Source of the DNA: Manihot esculenta
Taxonomy: Eukaryota; Streptophyta; Magnoliopsida; Malpighiales; Euphorbiaceae
Assembly: GCF_001659605.2 (NCBI RefSeq)
Contig: NC_035164.2
Coordinates: 21,990,500 to 22,054,499, forward strand
DNA: 64,000 nt
Reading direction: 5' to 3'
The position numbers and the translations under genes were made by a program. The notes below the pieces were generated by a model. The model worked only from the letters and a program-made list of their open reading frames with translations. It was not told the origin of the DNA and did not search any database. Position 1 is the first letter of the stretch. Every line of letters starts with the position of its first letter. Below, piece after piece: positions 1-10,482 of this stretch.

Positions 1-576
1 AGATGATGTGTTTCCTTGTGATGTGATGCATTCCATGAGAGCATGTTTTATCACCTGTTTTATATTGTTTGACTTATTGGGCTAGTATAGCTCACCCCTC
101 TCCCTTAACCCCAGTTTTGCAGGTTTAGAGTTCAGAGGGCAGTCAGCAGGGTACAGAAAGAGTACAGAGTTTTGTCATAGCTAGTGTGGACATGTAATTG
201 TAAAGAGATAGTATAATGTACAGTGTATAGAATGGTGCTTGATTTATAAGAGTTGTAATCCCTTTATGTATATACATGGTTTGTTTATGTAAATGTTTTC
301 TTTCACATGTATGAAAGACCAGGCTTAACACAGTATGAGTATGACCCGCCTAGAGCAAAGATGAGAGCTCTAGTAGGGGTTTACAGTTCAGAGACAGAGT
401 AAGCACAGGTTAAGCCTTGGTATCAGAGCACAGTTTTAGTGTTTTCAGACAATGTATGATCATGTATGGGATGTCACAGGTACACAGAGTTCACAGTAGG
501 CTTGCTACGGGTCCTGGCGGCCTTAAGCCGATCTGGATCCTAGCGCCGATATCAGTTCGGTTTCCGGGCTGTTACA
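1..576 (+). repeat. Gypsy-1 5' LTR, 3'-terminal part
   Basis: Matches 7374-7949 of the 3' LTR base for base except 8 transitions, and ends in the LTR terminus GTTACA. It contains only the U5 side: no TATA box and none of the TTCGGC/GCCGAA clusters, which lie further 5' in the complete copy. Confidence 0.95.
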
Positions 577-579
577 GAT

Positions 580-591
580 TGGTATCAGAGC
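580..591 (+). other. Primer-binding site, tRNA-iMet type
   Basis: TGGTATCAGAGC, three bases after the LTR end, is the sequence complementary to the 3' end of plant initiator tRNA-Met. It primes minus-strand DNA synthesis in this class of elements. The same site occurs in Gypsy-2 and Gypsy-3. Confidence 0.92.
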
Positions 592-769
592 CCTAGGTTC
601 ACATGGTCGGACCTATAAAGAGAGAGTCGGGCTCATAGAGGTTATAGTTGATCAAGCACCACAGGAAAACATGTCCATTAGGATAGGATGTCAGTCCTGT
701 CTATATGATGATGTGACCTGCCTGATTCATGCATGTGCATTCTATGATATGTGATTGATGTGCTATGTT

Positions 770-784
770 TTCCAGAGAGTAAAG
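770..784 (+). promoter_or_regulatory. Candidate 3' splice site just before gag
   Basis: A pyrimidine-rich run ending in CCAG (AG at 774-775) stands 9 bases before the gag ATG at 785, with no other ATG between. The same arrangement occurs in Gypsy-2 (AG at 14680-14681) and Gypsy-3. I infer it is the acceptor that joins an LTR-encoded leader exon to gag; no transcript evidence is available here. Confidence 0.45.
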
Positions 785-3700
785 ATGCGAGGAACTTGTC
801 GATCCGCAAGATTGACTGGAGTCCCACCAGAAAGTGAGGGTACAGCTGCTCGTCCTCTTGCATTGCCAAGGGCAAGATCTCACAGGTCAAGCAGGGAAGG
901 AACGTCACGAGACCTTAGAAGGTCTTCTGACGAGAGCAGAAGAGGAGTAGCTAGAGGGGGAAGATCTGAGGAAGAGAGAGAGGCGATGGATGTGAGTCAG
1001 AGCGGAGATGCAAGTATGGGTATAGGACGGTCTGAAGAAGGTATGAAAGAGTCCCAAGGAGGCGCACAGGCCTCGGGGTTTAGCTATCCACCCTTTCCAC
1101 AGGGCTCGGAATATCCGATGGGAGGTACGTCGGATTTCTCCAGCTTTACCCCATATCCACAGTATATGCCATATATGCCTTATCCTTCGTTTTACCCACC
1201 ATATCACATGTATCCACCCCCACCTTTTCAGCCAAGTCCAGCACAACCTGAACCCAGAGAAACAGTACCTCCACCACCACCAGAACCTGTAGTCCCTGTT
1301 GTGCTTCAACAGCAACCTAGTTCCTCAGGGGGGCAGAAGGTGAAGATGACAGAGTACTTAAAGTTGGATGCTCCTAAATTCAATACAGGAGATGATCCCT
1401 TTGAGTACCTTAGTGCAGTCAGAATGATAACAAGTGAGTTGGGAGCTTATGAGAGCAGGGCCATTGAGATGGCAGGGTTCACATTAAAGTGCAAGAAAGC
1501 CAGAGAATGGTTCAAGAACTATGTGGACCCCAGAATAGACAGCATGACATGGGAAGAGTTCGCCAATGAGTTCGCAGGGTGGGCTTTTCCTGACAGTTCC
1601 AGGGAGCTGAAGGTTGTAGAGTTCGAACAGCTGAAACAGACAGAGGAGATGAGCGTTGATGAATATACAGATAAGTTCCTGGAATTGTTACCATATGTGG
1701 GTCAGGCGTATTATACTGATCAGAAGAAGGCAAGGAGATATGCTACAAGGTTTCACCCCAGGTATTTCTCCTTGATTCTTCCAGCAGAGAAAGAGAGTTT
1801 CCACTCGATTGTGGATGCAGCCAGAAAGATGGAGGCGAGTGCCATCATACAGGGAACAGTAAAGCAGCAAGTGGCACAGTCTTCGGGTTCTAAGGCCCCC
1901 AGTACAGCGGTTTCTGGCAGTAAAAAGGGAGAGAAGTTTAAGTCCAAGAGAGGAAAGTTCTGGAGCAGAATCAAGTCTGGTCTGGGAATGGGTAGTGGCT
2001 CCAGCTCTGGCACAGGCAGTCCAGTGTGTGCGAGATGTGGTAGATCACACAGAGGAGTTTGTCGGATGGGATCTTCAGCCTGCTACAGATGTGGGCAGGA
2101 AGGACATTTTTCATGGGAATGTCCTCAGGCGACTTTGGTTGCACTATCCCAGCAGATGACCTCTGGTAGTGTAGCACAGCCAGCAGCTTCAGCCGTACCA
2201 CAGAGCAGTGGCAGAGGTAGAGGAAGAGGGGCAGCCTCTTCATCAGGGATGGGTTCCCGAGGTGCAGGTCCGTCAGCCCCAACACAGATTTTCACCATGA
2301 CTCAACAGGAGGCAGACACTTCGAACACAGTGGTGTCAGGTAATCTCATCATTGGGTGTTCAGAGGTGTATGCTTTGATGGACCCCGGTGCTTCTCACTC
2401 TTTCATTGCTTCTAGAGCCGCAGAGAGATTGGGTTTGATAGTCTCCGAGTTAGAGTGTCCTCTCTGGGTCAGTGGACTGAGATGTGACCCATCATTGGCA
2501 GAGTTAGTCTGTCAAGTCAGTCCAGTGTTCATAGAGGATAGATGCCTTCCAGCTGACCTTGTGGTTCTAGAGTTGACAGATTTTGATGTCATTCTAGGGA
2601 TGGATTGGCTATCTACGTTTAATGCTACCTTGAACTGCAGAGACAAGGTAGTCAGTTTTAGAGACCAGGATGGGTCAGAGTATGTCTTCAGAGGAGACAG
2701 GAGGGGGACACCTAGCGGGTTGATATCAGCCCTTCAGGCTCGTAGGTTGTTGAGAAAGGGTTGTCAGGGGTTCCTAGCGTATGTGAGAGAGCTAGACAGT
2801 CAAGTTAGGGAACCATCCTCAGTACCAGTTGTTAGCGAGTTCCCAGATGTGTTTCCTGAAGAGCTTCCAGGACTACCACCTGATAGGGAAATAGAGTTCG
2901 AGATCGAGTTAATGCCTGGTACGAGACCAATCTCTATTCCTCCCTACAGAATGGCACCAGCCGAGCTGAGAGAGTTGAAAGAGCAGTTGCAGGATTTGGT
3001 AGACAAGGGTTTCATCCGCCCGAGTACCTCACCTTGGGGTGCTCCAGTACTATTTGTCAGGAAGAAGGATGGACCTTTTAGACTTTGTGTCGACTATAGG
3101 CAGTTGAACAAGGTCACTACCAAGAACAAGTATCCTTTACCCAGGATCGATGATCTATTCGACCAGTTAGCAGGAGAAGGTTGTTTTTCGAAGATAGATC
3201 TGAGGTCCGGATACCACCAGTTGAAGATCAGGGAAGAGGATATACCTAAGACAGCTTTCAGGACCAGATATGGGCATTATGAGTTCCTAGTAATGCCGTT
3301 CGGGTTAACTAACGCCCCTGCAGCATTCATGGATCTCATGAACAGAGTTTTCAGAGAGTACCTGGATCACTATGTAATTGTCTTTATAGATGATATTCTA
3401 GTGTACTCCAGGGATGTAGAGGAGCATGCCCAGCATCTGAGGATAGTCTTACAGACTTTGAGAGAGCATGGCTTGTATGCCAAGTTCTCCAAGTGCGAGT
3501 TCTGGCTGAGGAGCATTTCCTTTTTGGGGCATGTCGTTTCCGATGAAGGAATAGCAGTGGACCCCAAGAAGGTAGAGGTAGTAGCCAACTGGCCTACACC
3601 CACGACAGTAGCAGAGATTAAGAGTTTCCTGAGTTTGGCAGGCTACTATCGGAGGTTCGTTCAAGACTTCTCGAAGATTGCTGCTCCGATGACCAGACTG

Positions 3701-5725
3701 ACCAGAAAGAACCAGAAGTTTGTCTGGTCAGAGGAATGTGAGGAGAGTTTTGAAGAGTTGAAGAGACGGTTGACTTCAGCACCGGTGTTAGCTCTGCCCA
3801 TTAGTGATGAAGACTTCACAGTGTTCTGTGATGCGTCCCGAGTGGGATTAGGTTGTGTGTTGATGCAGAAAGACAGAGTGATAGCTTATGCTTCTAGACA
3901 GCTGAAGAAGCACGAGCTAAATTACCCGACACACGATCTTGAGATGGCAGCAGTTATCTTTGCACTCAAGATGTGGAGGCATTACCTCTATGGTGTCAAG
4001 TGTGAGATCTTCACGGATCATAAGAGCCTGCAGCACATCTTGAGCCAGAGAGACCTAAACTTGAGGCAGAGACGGTGGGTAGAATTGCTCAGTGATTATG
4101 ATTGCAAGATTCAGTATCATCCGGGTAAGGCTAATGTTGTAGCTGATGCCTTAAGCCGGAAGTCACTCGGCAGTTTATCCCACATTACAGCAGAGAGAAG
4201 GCCGGTGGTGAAAGACTTCTATAGGCTCGTGGATGAAGGGCTACAGCTAGAGTTATCTGGTACAGGTGCTTTGATTGCACAGATGAGAGTTACACCCGTG
4301 TTTCTAGAGCAAGTGGCTCTGAAACAGCACGAGGACCCTGAGTTAGTGAAGATTGCCAGGACTGTTCAGTCAGGCAACAGTGCAGAGTTCAGATTTGACA
4401 GTGAGGGGATTCTTCGTCACGGGAAGAGGTTATGCGTGCCAGATGACAGTAGTCTTAAGGAAGACATTATGAGGGAAGCTCATAATGCAAGATATAGCGT
4501 TCACCCTGGAACCACCAAGATGTATCAAGACTTGAGGAAGGTGTATTGGTGGCCAGCGATGAAGAGAGAAGTGGCACAGTATGTGTCAGCCTGTGAAACA
4601 TGTCAAAGGGTGAAACTAGAGCACCAGAAGCCAGCTGGAATGCTTAACCCACTGCCGATTCCAGAGTGGAAGTGGGAGAACATAGCGATGGATTTTGCAG
4701 TGGGGTTACCGGCGACGTCCAACAGGCTAGACTCCATATGGGTGATTGTGGATAGACTGACTAAATCTGCTCACTTCATTCCAGTCAGGAGTAACTACTC
4801 TGTGGACAAACTGGCGCAGGTGTATGTCGAAGAGATAGTAAAGCTGCATGGAGTTCCAGTGTCGATAGTCTCAGATAGAGGACCTCAGTTTACCTCCAGG
4901 TTTTGGCGGAGTCTGCAAGCTGCTATGGGCACGAGGTTGGATTTTAGCACTGCTTTCCATCCACAGACAGACAGTCAGTCAGAGAGGACCATCCAGACAA
5001 TAGAGGATATGCTTCGAATGTGTGTGTTAGACTTTGGCGGTTTTTGGAGGCAGCATCTACCTCTGGTGGAGTTTGCCTACAATAACAGCCATCATGCTAG
5101 CATAGGGATGGCACCTTATGAAGCTCTGTATGGGAGGAAGTGCAGAACACCTGTTTGCTGGGAAGAGGTAGGAGAGAAGGCTCTTGCAGGGCCAGAGTTA
5201 GTCGAGGTTACCAGCAGATTAGTGCCTATCATCAGAGAGAGGATCAGAACAGCTGTCAGCAGACAGAAAAGCTATACAGATGTCCGTAGAAAGCAGATAG
5301 AGTTCCAGGAGGGGGATATGGTATTGCTAAAAGTGTCTCCAATGAAGGGAGTGGTTCGCTTTGGGAGAAAGGGTAAACTAGCTCCACGATACATTGGTCC
5401 CTTTGAGATTCTGCAGAAGATCGGGAATGTGTCATACAAGCTGGATTTACCTGCATCTATGGAAAGAATCCATCCGGTGTTTCATGTTTTTATGCTACGG
5501 AAGTTTATGTCAGATCCAGGTCAGGTTCTCAGTGAGCCTGATGTAGAGATCCTAGGAGATCTCACCTATGTAGAACAGCCAGTGAGGATCATTGACACCC
5601 AGATCAGAAAGTTGAGAAACAAAGAAATACCGATGGTAAAAGTCCTGTGGAACCACCACAACCTAGAAGAGTGCACCTGGGAGACACGGGAGTCGATGCT
5701 CCAGCAATACACATATCTGTTTTGA
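785..5725 (+). CDS. Gag-pol polyprotein of Gypsy-1 (intact frame)
   Basis: A single frame of 1646 residues from the ATG at 785. The frame is open to an ATG at 755, but 785 is chosen because all three copies share a start with MRGT and a candidate splice acceptor sits just before it. Domains in order: proline/tyrosine-rich N-terminus; retrotransposon gag; a short Cys/His cluster and a CCHC knuckle (CYRCGQEGH from residue 433); aspartic protease (Asp 533 in DPGASHSF); reverse transcriptase with FIDD (Asp 869, 870); RNase H (Asp 1016 in CDAS); integrase with an HHCC zinc site (His 1240 in HPG) and D1303, D1364, E1400, a D-D-35-E triad; and a C-terminal chromodomain-like segment after about residue 1597. 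Gag packages the RNA; pol makes and integrates the DNA copy. One deviation is Ser for the usual Gly in the integrase HPQTD-x-QSE motif. No premature stop is present, so it could be functional. Confidence 0.95.
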   Translation: MRGTCRSARLTGVPPESEGTAARPLALPRARSHRSSREGTSRDLRRSSDESRRGVARGGRSEEEREAMDVSQSGDASMGIGRSEEGMKESQGGAQASGFSYPPFPQGSEYPMGGTSDFSSFTPYPQYMPYMPYPSFYPPYHMYPPPPFQPSPAQPEPRETVPPPPPEPVVPVVLQQQPSSSGGQKVKMTEYLKLDAPKFNTGDDPFEYLSAVRMITSELGAYESRAIEMAGFTLKCKKAREWFKNYVDPRIDSMTWEEFANEFAGWAFPDSSRELKVVEFEQLKQTEEMSVDEYTDKFLELLPYVGQAYYTDQKKARRYATRFHPRYFSLILPAEKESFHSIVDAARKMEASAIIQGTVKQQVAQSSGSKAPSTAVSGSKKGEKFKSKRGKFWSRIKSGLGMGSGSSSGTGSPVCARCGRSHRGVCRMGSSACYRCGQEGHFSWECPQATLVALSQQMTSGSVAQPAASAVPQSSGRGRGRGAASSSGMGSRGAGPSAPTQIFTMTQQEADTSNTVVSGNLIIGCSEVYALMDPGASHSFIASRAAERLGLIVSELECPLWVSGLRCDPSLAELVCQVSPVFIEDRCLPADLVVLELTDFDVILGMDWLSTFNATLNCRDKVVSFRDQDGSEYVFRGDRRGTPSGLISALQARRLLRKGCQGFLAYVRELDSQVREPSSVPVVSEFPDVFPEELPGLPPDREIEFEIELMPGTRPISIPPYRMAPAELRELKEQLQDLVDKGFIRPSTSPWGAPVLFVRKKDGPFRLCVDYRQLNKVTTKNKYPLPRIDDLFDQLAGEGCFSKIDLRSGYHQLKIREEDIPKTAFRTRYGHYEFLVMPFGLTNAPAAFMDLMNRVFREYLDHYVIVFIDDILVYSRDVEEHAQHLRIVLQTLREHGLYAKFSKCEFWLRSISFLGHVVSDEGIAVDPKKVEVVANWPTPTTVAEIKSFLSLAGYYRRFVQDFSKIAAPMTRLTRKNQKFVWSEECEESFEELKRRLTSAPVLALPISDEDFTVFCDASRVGLGCVLMQKDRVIAYASRQLKKHELNYPTHDLEMAAVIFALKMWRHYLYGVKCEIFTDHKSLQHILSQRDLNLRQRRWVELLSDYDCKIQYHPGKANVVADALSRKSLGSLSHITAERRPVVKDFYRLVDEGLQLELSGTGALIAQMRVTPVFLEQVALKQHEDPELVKIARTVQSGNSAEFRFDSEGILRHGKRLCVPDDSSLKEDIMREAHNARYSVHPGTTKMYQDLRKVYWWPAMKREVAQYVSACETCQRVKLEHQKPAGMLNPLPIPEWKWENIAMDFAVGLPATSNRLDSIWVIVDRLTKSAHFIPVRSNYSVDKLAQVYVEEIVKLHGVPVSIVSDRGPQFTSRFWRSLQAAMGTRLDFSTAFHPQTDSQSERTIQTIEDMLRMCVLDFGGFWRQHLPLVEFAYNNSHHASIGMAPYEALYGRKCRTPVCWEEVGEKALAGPELVEVTSRLVPIIRERIRTAVSRQKSYTDVRRKQIEFQEGDMVLLKVSPMKGVVRFGRKGKLAPRYIGPFEILQKIGNVSYKLDLPASMERIHPVFHVFMLRKFMSDPGQVLSEPDVEILGDLTYVEQPVRIIDTQIRKLRNKEIPMVKVLWNHHNLEECTWETRESMLQQYTYLF

Positions 5726-5800
5726 GGTTAGTTCGTTAGATTTCCCTCTCTATGTGTTTATGTGTTTCGATGTTTGAGGACATTCGGGGACGAATGTTCT

Positions 5801-5813
5801 TAAGGGGGGAGAA
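5801..5813 (+). other. Polypurine tract of Gypsy-1
   Basis: TAAGGGGGGAGAA lies directly before the 3' LTR. It is the purine-rich primer site for plus-strand DNA synthesis. The same tract precedes the 3' LTR of Gypsy-2 and, in reverse complement, Gypsy-3. Confidence 0.9.
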
Positions 5814-6080
5814 TGTAATACCCGGCTAGAGTCCGGCCTCGGAATTCCTGTAGTCTGGTGGAATCTCGGGTGTCGGAACCCTCGAGAAGGGTAATACATA
5901 TGTTTTCTTATGTATTTTGACTTGTTTTAAGGTTTTAAGTATAAAGAAAAATGAGTTTTTGAAAGAAAAGAGCCAAGGGAGAAAATGGCAAGTTCGGCCG
6001 CCGAAGGTGACTTTCGGTCGCCGAACCTTGCATGGTTTCGGATTCACGTTTGGCCGCCGAAGGTGGTCTGGCCAGCCACC

Positions 6081-6088
6081 TATAAAAG
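6081..6088 (+). promoter_or_regulatory. TATA box in Gypsy-1 3' LTR
   Basis: TATAAAAG follows a conserved GGCCAGCCACC segment. The same position carries TATAAAT in Gypsy-2 (12541) and TATAAAAG in the solo LTR. It would place the transcript start near 6110, leaving U3 of about 300 bases and R-U5 of more than 1800. Confidence 0.75.
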
Positions 6089-6961
6089 GGCGCCAAGTCA
6101 GTGGAAGGATGCTATTTTGCTTCCATCTTCAACCAGAGGTGAGTCCAACACCCTCCCTAGTTGACTTTCATGATCTTGCTCAAATCTTGTAAGGTTTTGA
6201 AGAGTTTTCATGGGTTTTTGAAGGTTTTGAGTGTTTTGAGCAAAAGAACCAAGTTTTGAAGTTTGGAGAGTTGTGAGGAGATTTCTCCATATCTCCACGT
6301 TAGGATCACTTGATCTCTTGTTTAGAAGAGGTAAGTCAAGATCCAGAACCTCTTTTACTGCTTTTTGAAGGTTTTATGGGAGTTGTATGGATAGTATGCA
6401 TGAATAGGGTTTTGGTTGAGGTTTTGCATGATTTTGTGTTTAAGCATGTTTAAGTGTTGTTTGATATGTTTCTTGGGGCTATAAGTGAGTTTTAGGCCCT
6501 TTTAGGCATGTTTTATGGTATGTGCTAGTTGGGAGTAGTTGATATGCATGTTGGGTCAGTTTTGGGTGAGTTTTGCATGAAACAGAGCAGGGTTCTGCCC
6601 AGCGGGCAACACCAGGTTCGGCCGCCGAACCCCTTGTGGAGGCAGTTTCGGCTGCCAAAGCTTGCCCCCGAACATTTTGACTTTCGTCTCTGGAGGCAAG
6701 GTTCGGCCGTCGAAAGTGCCGCCGAAGGTTGAGTTTCGTCTCTGGAAGAGACTTTCGGCTGCCGAAGGTGCCGCCGAACATGCATGAGTTTCGTCTCTGG
6801 AGGGGGATTTCGGCCGCCGAACCTGCCGCCGAAAGTGCCCTGTCCAGCTTTCTTTTGCATATTTTATGTGATTGTTCTAGGATGCTTTAGAGGGTTTTTG
6901 GGGAGTTTCTTAGCGGTGTTCTTGAGTTAGTTTGGTCCCTCATTTGCGTCCACCTGTGTAG

Positions 6962-7040
6962 GAACGGACCAGAGGAATCAGGGAGTTCAGCAGTGACCAC
7001 TGCGTCAGAACCTGCAGAGTCAGTTCAGAGTCAGCCAGAG
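6962..7040 (+). other. Candidate LTR mini-exon (79 nt, ATG-free)
   Basis: Bounded by CCACCTGTGTAG (acceptor-like) and CAGCCAGAG followed by GTGAGTGG (donor-like). It contains no ATG. Equivalent segments with the same borders occur in every other sufficiently complete LTR of the family here. I read it as a conserved leader exon; splicing is inferred. Confidence 0.4.
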
Positions 7041-7949
7041 GTGAGTGGAATTTAACTTAATCTTTTCATATGAGAACTGAATATTTTTTATCATGTTTCA
7101 TGCATTATGACTATGTTATAGGGTGAGTGCATTAGTGTGCACGAATATGACGCATTGCATCTATCCTTGTACTTGGCACTGTTCCTTGTACATTGCTTCT
7201 ATGTACGGTACGGACATAGTGTGGATTCAATAGCCCTCGTAGGAAAGACCTGGAACAGCCCTAAGGGGACCAGGCACAGGGTACTTCGGTACTAAGGATT
7301 GAGCTGAGATGGAAGCCTAAGAGCTCCTTTGTGGGCTGGGCACAGTTAGAGGGAGTTTTGATCCGTCCGGCTGAGATGATGTGTTTCCTTGTGATGTGAT
7401 GCATTCCATGAGAGCATGTTTTATCACCTGTTTTATACTGTTCGACTCATTGGGCTAGTATAGCTCACCCCTCTCCCTTAACCCCAGTTTTGCAGGTTCA
7501 GAGTTCAGAGGGCAGTCAGCAGGGTACAGAAAGAGTACAGAGTTTTGTCATAGCTAGTGTGGACATGTAATTGTAAAGAGATAGTATAATGTACAGTGTA
7601 TAGAATGGTGCTTGATTTATAAGAGTTGTAATCCCTTTATGTATATACATGGTCTGTTTATGTAAATGTTTTCTTTCACATGTATGAAAGACCAGGCTTA
7701 ACACAGTATGAGTATGACCCGCCTAGAGCAAAGATGAGAGCTCTAGTAGGGGTTTACAGTTCAGAGACAGAGTAAGCACAGGTTAAGCCTTGGTATCAGA
7801 GCACAGTTTTAGTGTTTTCAGACAATGTATGATCATGTATGGGATGTCACAGGTACACAGAGTTCACAGTAGGCTTGCTACGGGTCCCGGCGGCCTTAAA
7901 CCGATCTGGATCCTAGCGCCGGTATCAGTTCGGTTTCCGGGCTGTTACA

Positions 7950-8012
7950 ACAGTTATAAATTGTTGATAACTAGAAAGGTTATTTTTGACCGGCTTCGAC
8001 AACTGCGAGTCA
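7950..8012 (+). repeat. LTR end of a third Athila-like element (element C), plus orientation
   Basis: The reverse complement of this stretch closely matches the LTR terminus seen at 10065, 10483 and 24221, including the GTTGTCGAA-CC block and the AAAATAACCTTTCT run. It therefore lies in the opposite orientation to elements A and B. It ends in AGTCA at 8012, directly against the protease coding remnant of element B. The rest of this LTR lies left of Gypsy-1, outside the window. Confidence 0.7.
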
Positions 8013-10013
8013 GTCAGCTAATTGAATGACCACTCTAGTGTCTTTAACTGCACCTGCATTCAAAGAATTATAAATAGAAAGGGGCGTAACATTAATTGAT
8101 GCACCTAAGTCACACATGGCCTTTTTGATGCCCACATTGCCAATTTTGCAAGAAACAACAAACATCCCTCTATCTTTGCACTTGGCTGGGAGTTCTCTCT
8201 TTATGACAGCTGTCATAACTTCACCTACACTTACCTTTTCTTTCTCAGCAAGCTTCTTTCGGTTAGTGCATAGTTCTTTCAAAAATTTTGCATACCTGAG
8301 AATTTGTTTCACAGCATCTAGCAAGGGTATGTTGATCTCCACTTTTCTAAAGGTGTCAAGGATCTCTTTTTCTTCTTTTTCTTTTTGTGATTTTTCAAAC
8401 CTTTTTTGGAAAGGGAGGTGAAATCTTAAAACTTACTTGCTGATTTGTATTCTGCTGGTGTACTGGTGCTATTTGCCCAGTTTGTTTGGACAAACAGTTT
8501 TCTGGCCGTTTTTCTTCAGTAGTTTGTCTTTGCACTTGTGAACTTCCATCATCAGTCTTGACCTCTTGAAGCTCTTTCCCACTTCTTAACATGATAGCTC
8601 TTACATTTTGCCTAGGATTGGCCTCAGTTTGGGAAGGTAACTTACCTTGAGATTCAAGCTTGCTCACTGAGGTGGCTATTTGACCCATTTGCTGTTGGAG
8701 ACTTTGCATAGAATTTGCCAATGTCTTCATCATCTCCTCAAGGTGCATATTGGAACTTGGAGGTGCTGGATTTCTTTGATAGTTCTGGTAGTTGTTAGCC
8801 CTTGCATAGCTGAAATTCGGATGGTCCCTCCAACCTGGATTGTAGGTGTTAGAGTAGGGATCATGTCTTGACTAGCCATTGAATCCTCCAATTGCATTTA
8901 CTTGCTAGTCATCCTCATGAAGTGTAGGACATTGATCAGTTGGGTGTCCTACATGTGCACATATCCCACATGGTCTGATTTCCTGAAGTTTTTGAGCTTG
9001 TTGAGCTTGACCTATGACAAGACTTCTCACAGCAGAGGTTAGTTCAGAAATTTGAGAAGTGAGAGTAGATGTACTTACCTCATTGACTCCTCTTTGCAGT
9101 TGCTTTTCATCTCCATATTGTCTAGATGCTGCTGCAAGTGTTGAAATCAACTCTCTAATTGCCTGAGGTGTTCTATCTTCAATTGAACCTCCACATGCTA
9201 CATTAATGAATTTCCTTTCAGATGGTAGCAAACCTCCATAGAAGAATTCTATGAGTGATTTATCTGAAATGTCATGTTGAGGACAGCTTGTACACAATCT
9301 CTTAAATCTTTCCCAATAATCATACAAGTCTTCAGTTTCTTTTTGCTTAATGCCACTAATCTCTCTTCTTATGCCTATGGCTTTAGAAGTTGGGAAATAT
9401 TTGTTCAGAAAAGCTCTTACCATACCATCCAAGAAGTGATTGATCCGGGTGGTAAGTAAAACAATCAATCTTTGGCATAATCATCAAGTGAGAATGGGAA
9501 TGCTCTCAATTTTACATGCTCTTCAGTTATGCCTTGCGGCCTCATGGATGAACATACAATGTGAAATTCTTTCAACTGCTTATGTGGATTTTCATTCTCC
9601 AAACCTCTAAATTTAGGTAATAGATGTGTCAAACCTATTTTGAGCTCAAAAAGGACTGTCAATGGTGGATAGGTGATGCAGAGAGGTGCTTGATCACCTA
9701 TAGGGGCTGCCAACTCTCTCAGAGTTCTTTCTCTTAGCATTGGTGGTCTCATTGCTGGATTTTCTGGTATTAATTCATCATGGACAACAGGTTCAGCATG
9801 GGCAGCAAGTTGTGCATTATTTTCAGCTATCTCTACGGCTATTTGGTGAAGTTCAGAAGGTTCTGAATCAATTCATGCAATGGTAGGTTCCTCTATGGAA
9901 GATTCGGTGGTGGTTTGCTCCCAAAGTCGGGTTGCTTGCTTCCCTAATCACTTGATTGTATGCTCAATTTCTGGATCGTAAGGCAGAGTTTCCTTGTGTC
10001 CAGATCTGGTCAT
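8013..10013 (-). pseudogene. Gag and protease remnant of Athila-like element B
   Basis: Read on the minus strand from the ATG at 10013 (MTRSG). The parts are: a leader with in-frame stops; a retrotransposon gag domain (RAFPFSLDDYAKD, then FLNKYFPTSKA and YDYWERFKRLC) split by a frameshift near 9465; a CCHC-like knuckle CGICAHVGHPTDQCP; a segment with MLRSGKEL; and the start of an aspartic protease with CDLGASINVTPLSIY. In this lineage gag forms the particle and the protease matures it. The frame is cut at 8013 by the LTR end of element C, so reverse transcriptase and integrase are not visible. The stops, the frameshift and the insertion make it non-functional. Confidence 0.85.
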
Positions 10014-10042
10014 GAAAGAAAAATAAATTAGTTAAATCAAGT

Positions 10043-10059
10043 CCCCGGCAACGGCGCCA
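10043..10059 (-). other. Primer-binding site of element B, tRNA-Asp type
   Basis: The plus strand reads CCCCGGCAACGGCGCCA, identical to the known 3' end of plant tRNA-Asp; the element on the minus strand carries its complement. It lies 5 bases from the LTR terminus at 10065. This primer choice is typical of Athila-like elements. Confidence 0.85.
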
Positions 10060-10064
10060 ATTTT

Positions 10065-10482
10065 TGACTGTGCAGTTGTCGAAGCCAGTTAAAAATAACC
10101 TTTTTGGTCATCAACAATTTTACAACTATAGATAGTGGCAAAAGGATCGAATCCATAGGGAATTGATACTTACCTATTTTTCTTATCAAGACCAAGTAAA
10201 CAAACTGAAAGTAAAATAAAAAGGGAATTTTTGAGATTGATTGAATTAAACTAATACTGAAAGCAATAAAGTAAAGTAAATAATTAAAGTAAAGAAATTC
10301 AAATATGAGAAAAGCTCTAGTTGAAGAATTAGATCCACTTCAGTTGTTGGGATTGATCATTGATACTTAGGTTCCTTTGTTTGATTCAATAAATTAGTTA
10401 TGGAGGTGGAAGACGCTTCTCACCTCCATATCCCTTCTTAAGCATAAATTAATTAGGAAACGTCCTCTAACTAATTACTAAT
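10065..10482 (-). repeat. Element B 5' LTR, piece 1
   Basis: Begins TGACTGTGCAG next to the primer site and continues to CTAAT at 10482, where element A is inserted. The LTR resumes at 25811 with the duplicated CTAAT and continues in register (ATCAACAAGTTG...), which proves the two pieces were once contiguous. Confidence 0.9.
10478..10482. other. Target-site duplication of element A, left copy
   Basis: CTAAT directly before the element end TGACTG. The matching copy is at 25811-25815, directly after TGATCA. A perfect 5-bp duplication is the normal result of integrase cutting. Confidence 0.92.

Larger units (their letters stand above)
1..7949 (+). mobile_element. Gypsy-1: Tekay/Del-like chromovirus LTR retrotransposon, 5' end outside window
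   Basis: Order seen: end of the 5' LTR, primer-binding site, one uninterrupted gag-pol frame, polypurine tract, complete 3' LTR. The visible 576 bases of the 5' LTR align without gaps to 7374-7949 of the 3' LTR and differ at 8 sites by my count, all transitions (about 1.4 percent). This is the only Gypsy copy in the window whose gag-pol is open throughout. It is inserted in an LTR end of an Athila-like element (7950-8012). The target duplication cannot be confirmed because the left boundary lies outside the window; the first five bases after the element are ACAGT. The lineage call rests on domain order, the C-terminal chromodomain-like segment and LTR length. Confidence 0.93.
5814..7949 (+). 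repeat. Gypsy-1 3' LTR, complete (2136 bp)
   Basis: Runs from TGTAATACCCGG to GTTACA (TG...CA ends). Inside, in order: TTCGGC/GCCGAA motifs just upstream of a TATA box; the TATA box at 6081; splice-site-like sequences (donors at 6139 and near 6331, acceptor AG 6960-6961, donor at 7041); a second dense TTCGGC/GCCGAA block at about 6615-6840; and a terminal portion matching 1-576. Several open frames lie inside the LTR on both strands. They are products of the GC-rich repeat block and are not annotated as genes. Confidence 0.95.

Noticed and set aside
143..331. Minus-strand 62-residue open frame, identical at 7516-7704
   Set aside because: It lies in the two LTR copies of Gypsy-1, so its conservation only reflects LTR identity.
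6479..6860. Long open frames on both strands in the GC-rich LTR blocks (also near 12377-12673, 26896-27371, 44851-45267, 52349-52957, 61735-62098, 63242-63893) with repeated FGGR/RPPN residues
   Set aside because: They translate the TTCGGC/GCCGAA repeats, occur on both strands and in several frames, and lie in LTRs; no sign of real proteins.
10043..10059. tRNA-like sequences at 10043, 24199, 580, 14419 and 51422
   Set aside because: They match only the 3' ends of tRNA-Asp or tRNA-iMet, or its complement, next to LTRs; they are primer-binding sites, not tRNA genes.
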